Part shown: one piece after another, positions 33,320 to 40,809 of the stretch
Layout: every line of letters starts with the position of its first letter
Numbering within the stretch: the first letter of the stretch is position 1
Assembly (NCBI GenBank): GCA_016928115.1
Contig: JAFGLI010000005.1
Coordinates: forward strand, 1 to 54,448
Source of the DNA: Candidatus Woesearchaeota archaeon
GTDB taxonomy: Archaea; Nanobdellota; Nanobdellia; Woesearchaeales; UBA9642
Direction: 5' to 3'
DNA: 54,448 bases
Notes under the pieces: generated by a model
What the model saw: only the letters and a program-made list of their open reading frames with translations
Told to the model about the DNA's origin: nothing
The model's database searches: none
Program-made: the position numbers and the translations under genes

Positions 33320-36034
33320 TTACCAAGCTAAATATCTTTCAAAGAACCCATTTCCTTTTCTTACAAAATACTTTCTTGTTTCACTATAAACAAATGTTAA
33401 TACAAAAAAAGGAAGGGGCAATAATAATTCTTTTATAGTTAATGGTTGTGTTCCGAAAAAAACATGTGAAAAAGGAGAATATATTATTATGGACAACAAT
33501 ATTAATTCAGTTAATATTCCCAAACAGATTAATTTATTATTAAAAATATATTTAAAACCTTTTTTGAATAAAGATTGTCTTCTTGTTCTGCACACTAAAA
33601 CATCAGCTATTTGACATATAACAATACTAGCAAAAAATGCACCGACTGCTTTCATATATAAAGGATTATTAAATGCTAGTTCTTGTCCCCATATCCATCC
33701 ATTATTAAACAAAACAAAAAAGAAAGAAAAAAATCCGGCTGCTGCCTGTATAGGCCCTATAAAACCATATGAATTCAATAATAATTTTGAAGTTAATAAT
33801 CTTTCATCTTTTGACCTTGGTGGTTTTTTCATAACATCTTCTTCTGGTTTTTCCACACCCAAACCAATTGCGGGTAATAAATCAGTTCCTAAGTCTATAG
33901 ATAAAATCAAAACAACAGTTAAAGGTAGTGGAATAGGTAATAAAATAAAGGCAATAAAGGGCAAAATTTCAGGGATATTACTTGTTAATATATATGCTAT
34001 AAACCTTTTTATATTATCAAAAATATTCCTCCCTTCTTCAACAGCATTTACAATAGTAGCAAAATTATCATCCATTAAAACCATATTACTTGCTTCTCTG
34101 GCAACTTCTGTCCCTGAAATACCCATTGAAACACCCATATCAGCATTCTTCAAAGCAGGAGCATCATTAACACCATCTCCTGTAACAGTAACTATTTCAC
34201 CATTTTCTTGTAAAGCTTTTACAATCCTTAATTTCTGGGCAGGATTTGTCCTTGCAAAGATTATATTCTCTTTTTTAAGCTCTTTTTTTAATTTATCCTC
34301 TTCCATATTATGCAGTTCCTCTCCTGTAATAATATTAGCTTCCTTATCATTATCAACCATGCCGACTTCCCTTGCTATTGCCTCAGCAGTCAGCCCGTAG
34401 TCTCCTGTAATCATTATCACCTTGATTCCTGCAGTCCGGCATTTTTCAACAGCTTCAGGAACCCCCTCCCTTGGAGGGTCTCTCATTCCGGATAAAGCTA
34501 TGAAGATGAAATCATTCTCATCTTTACTACTGAATCCAGAAGATTCAACAGGCTTGTAAGCAAAAGCCAGAACCCTTTCACCTCTAGAGGCAAATTTTTT
34601 GTAATGCTCGTATATCATATTCCTGTTTTCATCTGAAAGAGATATCACTTCACCGTTTGATAAAATCCTGCTGCATTTTGCCAGGACAATTTCAGGAGCT
34701 CCTTTCATATAGGCAGTTATCTGGCCACCCTCCTGGTTCAGGGTTATCATCCTCTTGGTTTTTGAGTCAAAAGGCTCCTCATGAACCCTGGGATTTGATT
34801 TGTTCAGTACATCAACATCAATAAAATTATTTGAAAAACTCATCAAAGAGGTTTCAGTGGGGTCGCCCTTGAATTTTCTTTCCTTGTCATCATTGTCATA
34901 TTTGGAATTGTTGCATAAAACCATTGTCTTCATCATATGCAACAAGCCTGAAGTGTCTTTCATATCCTTTTCATGAACATTCTTTTCCCTGAAATTAATG
35001 AATACTGAATTTACAGCCATATTGTTTTTGGTAAGTGTTCCTGTCTTGTCAGTGCATATAACTGTGGTTGAGCCTAATGTCTCAACAGACTCAAGATTCT
35101 TTATCAGGGCATTCTTCTTCGCCATCCTCTTTGAGACCATACTCAGGCATAATGTCACTGTAGGCAGTAATCCTTCAGGGACATTTGCAACTATAATGCC
35201 TATGGCAAATACAAGGCTGCCTATCATCCTGTGTCCTAATAAAAGACTGATTATGAAAAAGCTAAAGCCCAGGAAAACAGCAATTGATGATATTATCCTG
35301 ATAAAATACCTTATTTCCTTGTGCAGAGGGGTTTCAACAGCTTTTGTCTCTTTTGTTAATAAAACAATATTTCCTATCTGGGTATTCATGCCTGTACCGT
35401 AAACAACAGCCTTCCCATTGCCTGCCTGTACTAAAGTGCCTGAAAAAACCATATTCCTTGACTCAAGTATATGTTCATGTGTGCATTCAGTCTTCCTCAG
35501 CTGGGGCTCTGATTCCCCTGTTATGGATGAGTTATCCACCTTTAGGGAATTCTCCTCAATAAGCCTTGCATCTGCAGGAACTTTCCCTCCTTCTGATAAG
35601 AATATTATATCCCCGGGAACTAATTCCCCGGCAAGAATCTCCTTTCTTTTCCCGTCCCTTAAAACATCCACCTTATCAGGCATCATTTTCTTAAAGGACT
35701 CCATGATCTTTTCAGACTGGTATTCCTGTATAAATGTAAAAACAGCATTCAACAGAACAACAGCCCCAAGGGCAACCCCGATATAAAAATTGCCTTCATT
35801 GGGAGACATATACTCTGCAAGAAAAGCGAGCATAGAGCCCAGAATCAGAAGCAGGGCGAAGAAGTTTTTAAACTGGTTTAAGAACTTCAGAACGCCCGGT
35901 ATTTTCTTTTTTGTTTCCAGGGCATTATGGCCATATTCCTTTAACCTTTTTTCAGCTTCCTCTGTTGACAAGCCTGACTCAGAAGACCTTACCTGCTTAT
36001 ACAGCTCACCCAACTCGATTTTATGTTCGTTCAT
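33320..36034 (-). CDS. P-type ATPase of the Na+/K+-ATPase (P2C) type
   Basis: This is a 904-aa ion pump. The phosphorylation motif is CTDKTGTLT, the actuator motif TGES, and the hinge TGDGVNDAPALKNADMG. Subfamily markers match animal Na+/K+-ATPase: M4 VANVPEGLLPTVTLCLS, NLESVETLGST before the Asp, M5 SNIPEI, M6 IDLGTDLLPA, M8 ICQIADVLVCRTRRQS, and a C-terminus with FVYSETRKYFVRK. Residues equivalent to Glu327, Glu779, Asp804, Asp808, Gln923 and Asp926 of the pump are all kept. It probably exports Na+ in exchange for K+ or H+, without a beta subunit. Single gene. Confidence 0.93.
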   Translation of the reverse strand: MNEHKIELGELYKQVRSSESGLSTEEAEKRLKEYGHNALETKKKIPGVLKFLNQFKNFFALLLILGSMLAFLAEYMSPNEGNFYIGVALGAVVLLNAVFTFIQEYQSEKIMESFKKMMPDKVDVLRDGKRKEILAGELVPGDIIFLSEGGKVPADARLIEENSLKVDNSSITGESEPQLRKTECTHEHILESRNMVFSGTLVQAGNGKAVVYGTGMNTQIGNIVLLTKETKAVETPLHKEIRYFIRIISSIAVFLGFSFFIISLLLGHRMIGSLVFAIGIIVANVPEGLLPTVTLCLSMVSKRMAKKNALIKNLESVETLGSTTVICTDKTGTLTKNNMAVNSVFINFREKNVHEKDMKDTSGLLHMMKTMVLCNNSKYDNDDKERKFKGDPTETSLMSFSNNFIDVDVLNKSNPRVHEEPFDSKTKRMITLNQEGGQITAYMKGAPEIVLAKCSRILSNGEVISLSDENRNMIYEHYKKFASRGERVLAFAYKPVESSGFSSKDENDFIFIALSGMRDPPREGVPEAVEKCRTAGIKVIMITGDYGLTAEAIAREVGMVDNDKEANIITGEELHNMEEDKLKKELKKENIIFARTNPAQKLRIVKALQENGEIVTVTGDGVNDAPALKNADMGVSMGISGTEVAREASNMVLMDDNFATIVNAVEEGRNIFDNIKRFIAYILTSNIPEILPFIAFILLPIPLPLTVVLILSIDLGTDLLPAIGLGVEKPEEDVMKKPPRSKDERLLTSKLLLNSYGFIGPIQAAAGFFSFFFVLFNNGWIWGQELAFNNPLYMKAVGAFFASIVICQIADVLVCRTRRQSLFKKGFKYIFNNKLICLGILTELILLSIIIYSPFSHVFFGTQPLTIKELLLPLPFFVLTFVYSETRKYFVRKGNGFFERYLAW

Positions 36035-36053
36035 ATTCCTCTTTTTTCATTAA

Positions 36054-36112
36054 GGGTTTACACGGAGTGTATAACCCTTCTTTTAAGGTAATAGCCCTTT
36101 TAAAGGGCTATT
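36054..36112. repeat. Two hairpins abutting tRNA-Ala
   Basis: GGGTT.ACAC-GGA-GTGT..AACCC (36054-36077) and AATAGCCC/GGGCTATT (36090-36112) occupy the gap between the ATPase gene and the 3' end of tRNA-Ala. The second stem includes the discriminator base, as does the first hairpin behind the initiator tRNA. They may act in termination or 3' processing. Confidence 0.6.
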
Positions 36113-36185
36113 GGACAGACCGGGATTTGAACCCGGGGCCTCACCCTAGCCAAGGGCGTATTCTACCGGACTGAACTACCTGCCC
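36112..36185 (-). tRNA. tRNA-Ala (GGC)
   Basis: Acceptor GGGCAGG/TCTGTCC contains the G3-U70 pair that identifies tRNA-Ala. D-stem GTTC/GAAT, anticodon loop TTGGCTA on CGCCC/GGGTG, T-arm CCGGG TTCAAAT CCCGG, discriminator A. It has no intron in this copy. The first 20 nt are repeated upstream at 36258-36277. Confidence 0.93.
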
Positions 36186-36257
36186 ATTTTTTCAGTTAGT
36201 GGAGCTTCTGAAAGGAATGCCCCACCAAGTCCTTCTTCAGGGTCTTCGAAAGACCCT

Positions 36258-36277
36258 CCGGACTGAACTACCTGCCC
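36258..36277 (-). repeat. Duplicate of the first 20 nt of tRNA-Ala
   Basis: CCGGACTGAACTACCTGCCC is identical to 36166-36185, which encodes nucleotides 1-20 of tRNA-Ala. The two copies are in direct orientation 92 nt apart. Between them lies a perfect 8-bp hairpin, AGGGTCTT-CGA-AAGACCCT (36239-36257), touching the upstream copy. This fits an insertion that duplicated its target, or a 5' tRNA fragment. Confidence 0.8.
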
Positions 36278-36419
36278 TTTTTATTTAAATCTGAATATAT
36301 GTATTATGGATGGATTATTTAATTCTGCAATAAACCCCTTTCCCATCAATTAATGTTTATAACTTATTATTTATAAATTTAATCACAATTTATTTAAATA
36401 GTATATATATTATAAAAAT

Positions 36420-38117
36420 ATGGAGCTAATAATAAGAAAATACGCCCTTGAAAATGCTGTAAAGCACAACGGCAAAGCCCAGATCGGCTCAGTAATAGGT
36501 TCAATAATACAGGAAAAGCCTGAAGTTAAAAAGAACATACAAAAAATAAAGGAAGAAGTAATAAGAATCGTTGAAGAAGTCAATTCAACAAATAAGGAGA
36601 ATCAACTGGAGGAATTAAAGCACATAGCCCCTGAATTGCTGGAAAAGAAAAAAGAGGAAAAGGACATTTTTGAAAGCCTGAAACTGCCTAAAAAACAGGG
36701 ACTGGTAACTGCTTTCCCCCCAGGGCCTGAGAAATATCCTCATCTGGGCCATGCAAAAGCATGCATCCTGAATTACTTGCTGGCTAAAAAACATAACGGG
36801 AAATTCATTTTAAGATTTGAAGACACCAATCCTAATTTAGTAAAAAAAGAATTCTATGAGATATTCGAGGAAAACCTCTCATGGCTGGGTGTTGAATGGG
36901 ACAAACTGCAGTATGCCTCGGACAACATGGAATTATTCTATAAGATGGGTGAAAAACTCATCAGGAGAGGGCATGCTTATGTGTGCTTCTGTGAACAGAA
37001 CAAGATAAAACAGTCAAGAAAAACAGGAAAAGAATGCAAATGCAGAAAAAAAAGCGCAAAAGAGAACCTGAAAGCATGGAGGGAAATGAAAAACTATGAG
37101 GAAGGCTCATGTGTTGTAAGAATGAAAATCGACCTTAAGCATAAAAATACAACCATGAGGGACCCTGCAATTTTCAGGATAATTGAAAGCAGGCATGCAA
37201 GGCTTGGAAATGAATATAAAATATGGCCTAACTATGATTTTCAGAATGCTGTAATGGACGGCTATTATGGTGTTGATTTCAGGATAAGGAGCAAGGAATT
37301 TGAATTAAGAGGGGAATTACAGAATTATATTCAGAAACTTTTGCGTCTAAAACAAACAAAGACTTATGAGATTGCAAGGTTTGAGATAAAAGGGGTTCCA
37401 TCCTCAGGCAGAATTATAAGGGAAATGATTGAGAGCAATAAGCTAATGGGCTGGGACGACCCGCAGTTAACAACATTGGTTGCATTGAAAAGAAGGGGCT
37501 TTAAGCCAGAGGCAATAGTAGACTTCCTTATCTCAACAGGAATAAGCAAAGCAGAATCAGTCCTTGAATGGGATGACCTGATAATACACAACAAAAGGCT
37601 GCTGGATAAAGAAGCAAAAAGGTATTTTTTCATAGAAGAACCCAGAAAAATAATCATAGAGAATTCACCAAAAATAAATGCTAAAATCCCATTGCATCCT
37701 GAAAACAAAAGACTAGGCTTCAGGGAATTCAGAACAGGAAACGAATTTTATATTGAAGAAAAAGACCTGGAAAAAATACAAAAAATGGGCGATAACAGCA
37801 TGATAAGGCTTATGGACTGCATTAATTTCATTAAAAAAAATAATAAATTCACTTTTCATTCTGCAGAATATAAAAACTATAAAAGCCATAAGGGAAACAA
37901 GATAATCATTCACTGGCTTCCTGCAGACAATGAAAACAAAAAAAACCTCATCAATGTCGAGATACTGATGCCTGACCATGAAATCAAAAAAGGGCTGGGC
38001 TCTTCTTATTTAAAAAAGATTAAGACAGAAGACGTTATTCAATTTGAAAGATTTGGCTTCTGTAAATTAGACTCAGAAGAAAAAAGGGTAATGAAATTCT
38101 GGTTTACGCATAAATAG
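36420..38117 (+). CDS. gltX: Glutamyl-tRNA synthetase, archaeal type
   Basis: This 565-aa protein ligates Glu to tRNA-Glu (and probably tRNA-Gln). It has the archaeal N-terminal helical extension (1-95), then FPPGPEKYPHLGHAKA (HIGH motif as HLGH), RFEDTNP, and a GlnRS-like C-terminal beta-barrel half. In place of the KMSKS loop, archaeal relatives have SKR; here the segment reads VPSSGRIIRE, so the second catalytic Lys is Gly. GWDDPQL follows as expected. Activity may be reduced or the loop may work differently. It is leaderless, with a TATA run around 36396-36412. Confidence 0.9.
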   Translation: MELIIRKYALENAVKHNGKAQIGSVIGSIIQEKPEVKKNIQKIKEEVIRIVEEVNSTNKENQLEELKHIAPELLEKKKEEKDIFESLKLPKKQGLVTAFPPGPEKYPHLGHAKACILNYLLAKKHNGKFILRFEDTNPNLVKKEFYEIFEENLSWLGVEWDKLQYASDNMELFYKMGEKLIRRGHAYVCFCEQNKIKQSRKTGKECKCRKKSAKENLKAWREMKNYEEGSCVVRMKIDLKHKNTTMRDPAIFRIIESRHARLGNEYKIWPNYDFQNAVMDGYYGVDFRIRSKEFELRGELQNYIQKLLRLKQTKTYEIARFEIKGVPSSGRIIREMIESNKLMGWDDPQLTTLVALKRRGFKPEAIVDFLISTGISKAESVLEWDDLIIHNKRLLDKEAKRYFFIEEPRKIIIENSPKINAKIPLHPENKRLGFREFRTGNEFYIEEKDLEKIQKMGDNSMIRLMDCINFIKKNNKFTFHSAEYKNYKSHKGNKIIIHWLPADNENKKNLINVEILMPDHEIKKGLGSSYLKKIKTEDVIQFERFGFCKLDSEEKRVMKFWFTHK

Positions 38118-38152
38118 TAAAAAATATAAATAAAATAAGACTAAACAATAAA

Positions 38153-38494
38153 ATGAAACCGGATTACGGAACAGAGGAAATAAGCGAAACATATAACAAA
38201 GAATTAGAAAGAGGAAACGCTAAATTAAAGTATAATTCAGTTAAAGAAATAAAAAGAAAAAAATTAATTTACTACCCAAAATCCCTGGAAATAAATTTAA
38301 AAATAAAAGATGAAAAGGGAAATGAAAAACCATTTGATTTTGGATTCAGATTAGAAAATGAAACAGAGATAAAGCAAACCAAAGGAAATAATGTGAACGA
38401 ATTGGAAAATGCTGTTTGGGATGAATTATTCAGAAAGCAATATTCAAGAGAAACAAGGGATGTGATAACTGAAGTAAAAAAATTGCTTAACTGA
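38153..38494 (+). CDS. Hypothetical protein, 113 aa
   Basis: Not recognised. The protein is charged and soluble. The middle looks like a small beta sheet (KKLIYYPKSLEINLKIKD, FDFGFRLENETEIKQT) and the end is helical (NELENAVWDELFRKQYSRE). It has no membrane segment. It follows gltX by 35 nt and precedes the histone gene by 46 nt, which has its own ribosome site. Confidence 0.55.
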   Translation: MKPDYGTEEISETYNKELERGNAKLKYNSVKEIKRKKLIYYPKSLEINLKIKDEKGNEKPFDFGFRLENETEIKQTKGNNVNELENAVWDELFRKQYSRETRDVITEVKKLLN

Positions 38495-38540
38495 AAAAAT
38501 TTATAAATGAAAACTATATTAAATAAAAAAGGTGATTTAT

Positions 38541-38711
38541 ATGAGCGGCTCGATTGTCGTCAAAGCAAAAATAAAAGAAATCGCAGGCAAATATAATGTG
38601 TCCGGAGATTTTCCTGATGCGCTGGATGAAAAAGTAAAGGAAATGGTAATAAAAGCCATTAAAAGAGCAGAAGCAAACGGAAGAAGGACAGTCATGGCCA
38701 AGGACTTATAA
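38541..38711 (+). CDS. 56-aa single histone-fold protein
   Basis: The sequence starts MSGSIVVKAKIKEIAG, then VSGDFPDALDEKVKEMV, KAIKRAEANGRRTV and MAKDL. This is a complete, minimal histone fold: short helix 1, a long central helix, the RxTV loop strand and the terminal KDL. It resembles the short histones of bacteria (Bd0055 of Bdellovibrio) and the 'face-to-face' group of archaea more than the 65-70 aa nucleosomal HMf-type histones, which have a longer last helix. GGTGAT 4 nt before the ATG is a perfect ribosome site. It should bind DNA as a dimer or tetramer. Confidence 0.8.
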   Translation: MSGSIVVKAKIKEIAGKYNVSGDFPDALDEKVKEMVIKAIKRAEANGRRTVMAKDL

Positions 38712-38724
38712 CAACACATAAAAA

Positions 38725-39099
38725 TCACTGGCCTGTTTTTTCTATCTTTGATTCTATTTTTTCCTTTAATTTTTTAATCTTTGTTTCTATCCTTTCAAGT
38801 TCTTCTTCAGTATATTCCCCGGAATCCCTTATTTTAAGAAATATTGATTCTGCTTCTGAAATTTTATCTTTCAGGTTTTCCAATATGTCATATTCTTCTT
38901 CCGGACTTTTAAATCCCCTTGGGCTTTTATCATAACCAGGAAAATAAAAATCATGTATCTTTGCTGTTGTGTAATTTTTTTCAGGAGAAGTCCTGGGTTT
39001 TGGAGATATATTATTAAAAATCCTGCCTCCTGTGCTTAGATTTAACTCTTTTGCATTCCTTGCCATTGCAGAATAAAGGTCTTTTGTGAAAGAAATCAT
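38725..39099 (-). CDS. Coiled-coil hypothetical protein, 124 aa
   Basis: Not recognised. The first half is polar with Pro and Gly; the second half (about 70-122) is one long charged helix (YDILENLKDKISEAESIFLK, then LERIETKIKKLKEKIESKI). The ATG overlaps the stop of the upstream gene (ATGA), so both are made together. Scaffold-like pair; function unknown. Confidence 0.6.
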   Translation of the reverse strand: MISFTKDLYSAMARNAKELNLSTGGRIFNNISPKPRTSPEKNYTTAKIHDFYFPGYDKSPRGFKSPEEEYDILENLKDKISEAESIFLKIRDSGEYTEEELERIETKIKKLKEKIESKIEKTGQ

Positions 39100-39653
39100 T
39101 TTTTAAGCCTGTTAAAAAGCCCCCCCCGTTTATCTTCTTCCCTGGATGTTTTGTTTTCAGACAGGCCAAACAATCCGTCTTTTTTTACAGGAGGCGGAGG
39201 CATCTGCCTGTTTCCCGGCATCGGGCCCATACTCCTGTTCTGAAAATCATTATCTTTTTTTAGTACGGGTGGCTTGTTAAGATTCAAATTCTGGGCTCCT
39301 GAAACAGAAGGATAAAAAGGTTTCTGCATTCCGGAAGGCTTGTTTGAATAATGCTCCTTAATCATGTTTGAAAGTGCAACTATCCCTCCTGCTATCTTCT
39401 GGTTTTGCTCCTCAATCCTGCTCAGCCTTTCTGCCGGCTTGCTGTTTTCATATTCCTCCATGATCTCGGCATTTGTTTTTTCAAAAATTGAAATTAGTTT
39501 TTTTAAGGATTCATTTAATTCCTCCATAGAATCCAGAAGATTCCTGCCTGTTTCAGTATTACCATAAGGGCTTTTTTTAAGCTTTTCAACTTCCTTTCTT
39601 AATCTTTCTATTTCCTCATGGGGCAGAAGTTCGTATTCCTCTTTTTTAGCCAT
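39096..39653 (-). CDS. Coiled-coil protein with proline-rich tail, 185 aa
   Basis: Not recognised. It starts MAKKEEYELLPHEEIERLRK; ATG 39653 is chosen because GAGGTG lies 6 nt upstream, while an in-frame GTG at 39662 lies in that site. Helical, coiled-coil segments cover about 10-115, followed by a disordered Pro/Asn-rich tail with MPPPPVKK and repeated GLF motifs (DGLFGLSE, GGLFNRLKK). The two GLF motifs suggest short binding peptides. First gene of a two-gene operon. Confidence 0.6.
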   Translation of the reverse strand: MAKKEEYELLPHEEIERLRKEVEKLKKSPYGNTETGRNLLDSMEELNESLKKLISIFEKTNAEIMEEYENSKPAERLSRIEEQNQKIAGGIVALSNMIKEHYSNKPSGMQKPFYPSVSGAQNLNLNKPPVLKKDNDFQNRSMGPMPGNRQMPPPPVKKDGLFGLSENKTSREEDKRGGLFNRLKK

Positions 39654-39776
39654 TATACCCACCTCTCATCATAATTATTATTAGAATATCAATACATATT
39701 TTTAAATGTTACTGATATATAACGATTATGCAACATTTTTTAACGAAAATCTAATCAGAAAACTATCTATGAATAA

Positions 39777-39884
39777 TTAAGTCTTTTGCCTCTGCCTTCT
39801 TCTTTTGGATTTCTTCATCCTTTTTCTCTGCCATTTCCAGCGCATCTGGCCTTTCTTTTTCCATCTACGGGAACTTCTTTTCAT
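39777..39884 (-). CDS. rpl41e: Ribosomal protein eL41, 35 aa
   Basis: The product starts MKRSSRRWKKKGQ and ends MRWKWQRKRMKKSKRRRQRQ plus KT. From Met14 it aligns with eL41, whose usual form is about 25 residues (pattern M-R-x-K-W-x-x-K-R-M-x-x-x-K-R). More than half the residues are Arg or Lys. The TATA box TTTATAAAA (about 39906-39914) is about 27 nt before the ATG at 39884, so the longer leaderless start is likelier than Met14 (39845). eL41 sits at the subunit interface of archaeal and eukaryotic ribosomes. It is often missed because of its size. Confidence 0.75.
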   Translation of the reverse strand: MKRSSRRWKKKGQMRWKWQRKRMKKSKRRRQRQKT

Positions 39885-39908
39885 CTTCACTAAAGAATTA
39901 TGGGGGTT

Positions 39909-40049
39909 TTATAAATCTTTTGGTATATTTTTTCTTTTTTCCTTCTTGTGTTTCTCTATAATCGGAATATCAGAACCCTCATTATATTCATAGCCTTGTT
40001 TTTCAAGCTCTTTTTTAAATTCTTTTGATTTTTTTTCTGACAATCTCAT
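39909..40049 (-). CDS. Possible 46-aa basic peptide
   Basis: A short frame, MRLSEKKSKEFKKELEKQGY then a charged tail ending KNIPKDL. Lys/Glu composition resembles other small genes here, and TTTATAAT lies upstream, though closer than usual. It ends inside the eL41 TATA box. No family is recognised; it could be chance. Confidence 0.35.
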   Translation of the reverse strand: MRLSEKKSKEFKKELEKQGYEYNEGSDIPIIEKHKKEKRKNIPKDL

Positions 40050-40076
40050 AATATATTATAAACGGTTTTAAGTTTA

Positions 40077-40448
40077 TTAATTTTTTGCCTTAAAAAAAAG
40101 CCAATTATTTTCCCCTGCTTTTTCAAATTTCAGAAGAACATATTTTCCTTTAAGTTTTTTTCCATTTAAATAAAATACTAATTTTTTATCTGTTCTGGAA
40201 TCCATTTCATAAGTTCCTTTGTCCCATATCTTAACAGTTCCTGCACCATACAAACCTTCAGGAATTTCTCCTTCAAAATCTATATAATTCAAGTCATGGT
40301 CCTCAACCAGTATTGCCAGTCTTTTAATATCTGGTTTAATGGGGGGTTTTTTAGGTATAGCCCATGATTTAAGAACATTATCTAACTCTAACCTAAAATC
40401 CCAGTGCAGCTTAGAAGCATCATGTTCCTGAACCACGAATCTCGGCAT
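40077..40448 (-). CDS. Stand-alone LigD-type 3'-phosphoesterase
   Basis: This is a 123-aa protein. The start FVVQEHDASKLHWDFRLELD carries the conserved His, Asp and Arg of the PE domain of bacterial LigD, followed by LKSWAIPK, VEDHDLNYIDFEG and PEGLYGAGTVKIWDKG. The domain removes 3'-phosphates and ribonucleotides from DNA ends before ligation. Here it is alone, without ligase or polymerase domains, a form known in some archaea. No Ku or ligase gene is next to it. Confidence 0.93.
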   Translation of the reverse strand: MPRFVVQEHDASKLHWDFRLELDNVLKSWAIPKKPPIKPDIKRLAILVEDHDLNYIDFEGEIPEGLYGAGTVKIWDKGTYEMDSRTDKKLVFYLNGKKLKGKYVLLKFEKAGENNWLFFKAKN

Positions 40449-40479
40449 TTTATGTTTAATTTTTATGAAATATTAAAAA

Positions 40480-40720
40480 AGCCTCTGGGGGGAGTTGAAC
40501 CCCCGACCTGCTGATAGCTTGATTGGTCTTTGGACATTTAGCTTTTACGCTATATGGGGCTAAGCAAAGCGCATGCCCTAAAGTTTTTCCGGGTCACTGA
40601 GAAACGCTTTTGCGTTTCTGGTGTGTTCAGGAATCCAATTTCTTGGATTCCCGACATTTTTAGCGAAGCGTCCAAAAAACCTCTACAAGTCAGCCGCTAT
40701 AGCCACTAAGCCACAGAGGC
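40480..40720 (-). tRNA. tRNA-Thr (TGT) with 168-nt structured intron
   Basis: Exons give acceptor GCCTCTG/CAGAGGC, D-stem GCT/AGC, anticodon stem GCTGA/TCAGC with loop CTTGTA...A, T-arm GGGGG TTCAACT CCCCC and discriminator T. The intron at site 37/38 covers 40516-40683, so the 73-nt tRNA sits in a 241-nt gene. Such length is unusual for a tRNA intron. Confidence 0.85.
40516..40683 (-). other. tRNA-Thr intron with branched hairpins
   Basis: A closing stem TTTGGAC/GTCCAAA (40529-40535 with 40670-40676) encloses two near-perfect hairpins: AGAAACGC-TTTT-GCGTTTCT (40600-40619) and GGAATCCAA-TTTC-TTGGATTCC (40630-40651), and a small TAGC/GCTA stem (about 40539-40552). No reading frame or C/D box pair was found. 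The hairpins resemble, in size only, those next to the initiator and Ala tRNAs. Confidence 0.65.
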
Positions 40721-40809
40721 ACATATAAATTAAAGATTAATACGTACATTTATATAATTTACGGTAACCTGATAAAAAAATATTTATATTATAATTAAAT
40801 ATTCAAACT

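Noticed and set aside
36186-36257. Split tRNA half as the only explanation of the tRNA-Ala duplication
   Set aside because: A complete tRNA-Ala follows directly, so a trans-spliced half is not needed; it is kept only as one option.
39805-39993. 62-aa plus-strand frame
   Set aside because: It is opposite the better supported eL41 frame and has no family resemblance or promoter.
40516-40683. C/D box guide RNA inside the tRNA-Thr intron
   Set aside because: No matching pair of RTGATGA and CTGA boxes could be found in the intron.
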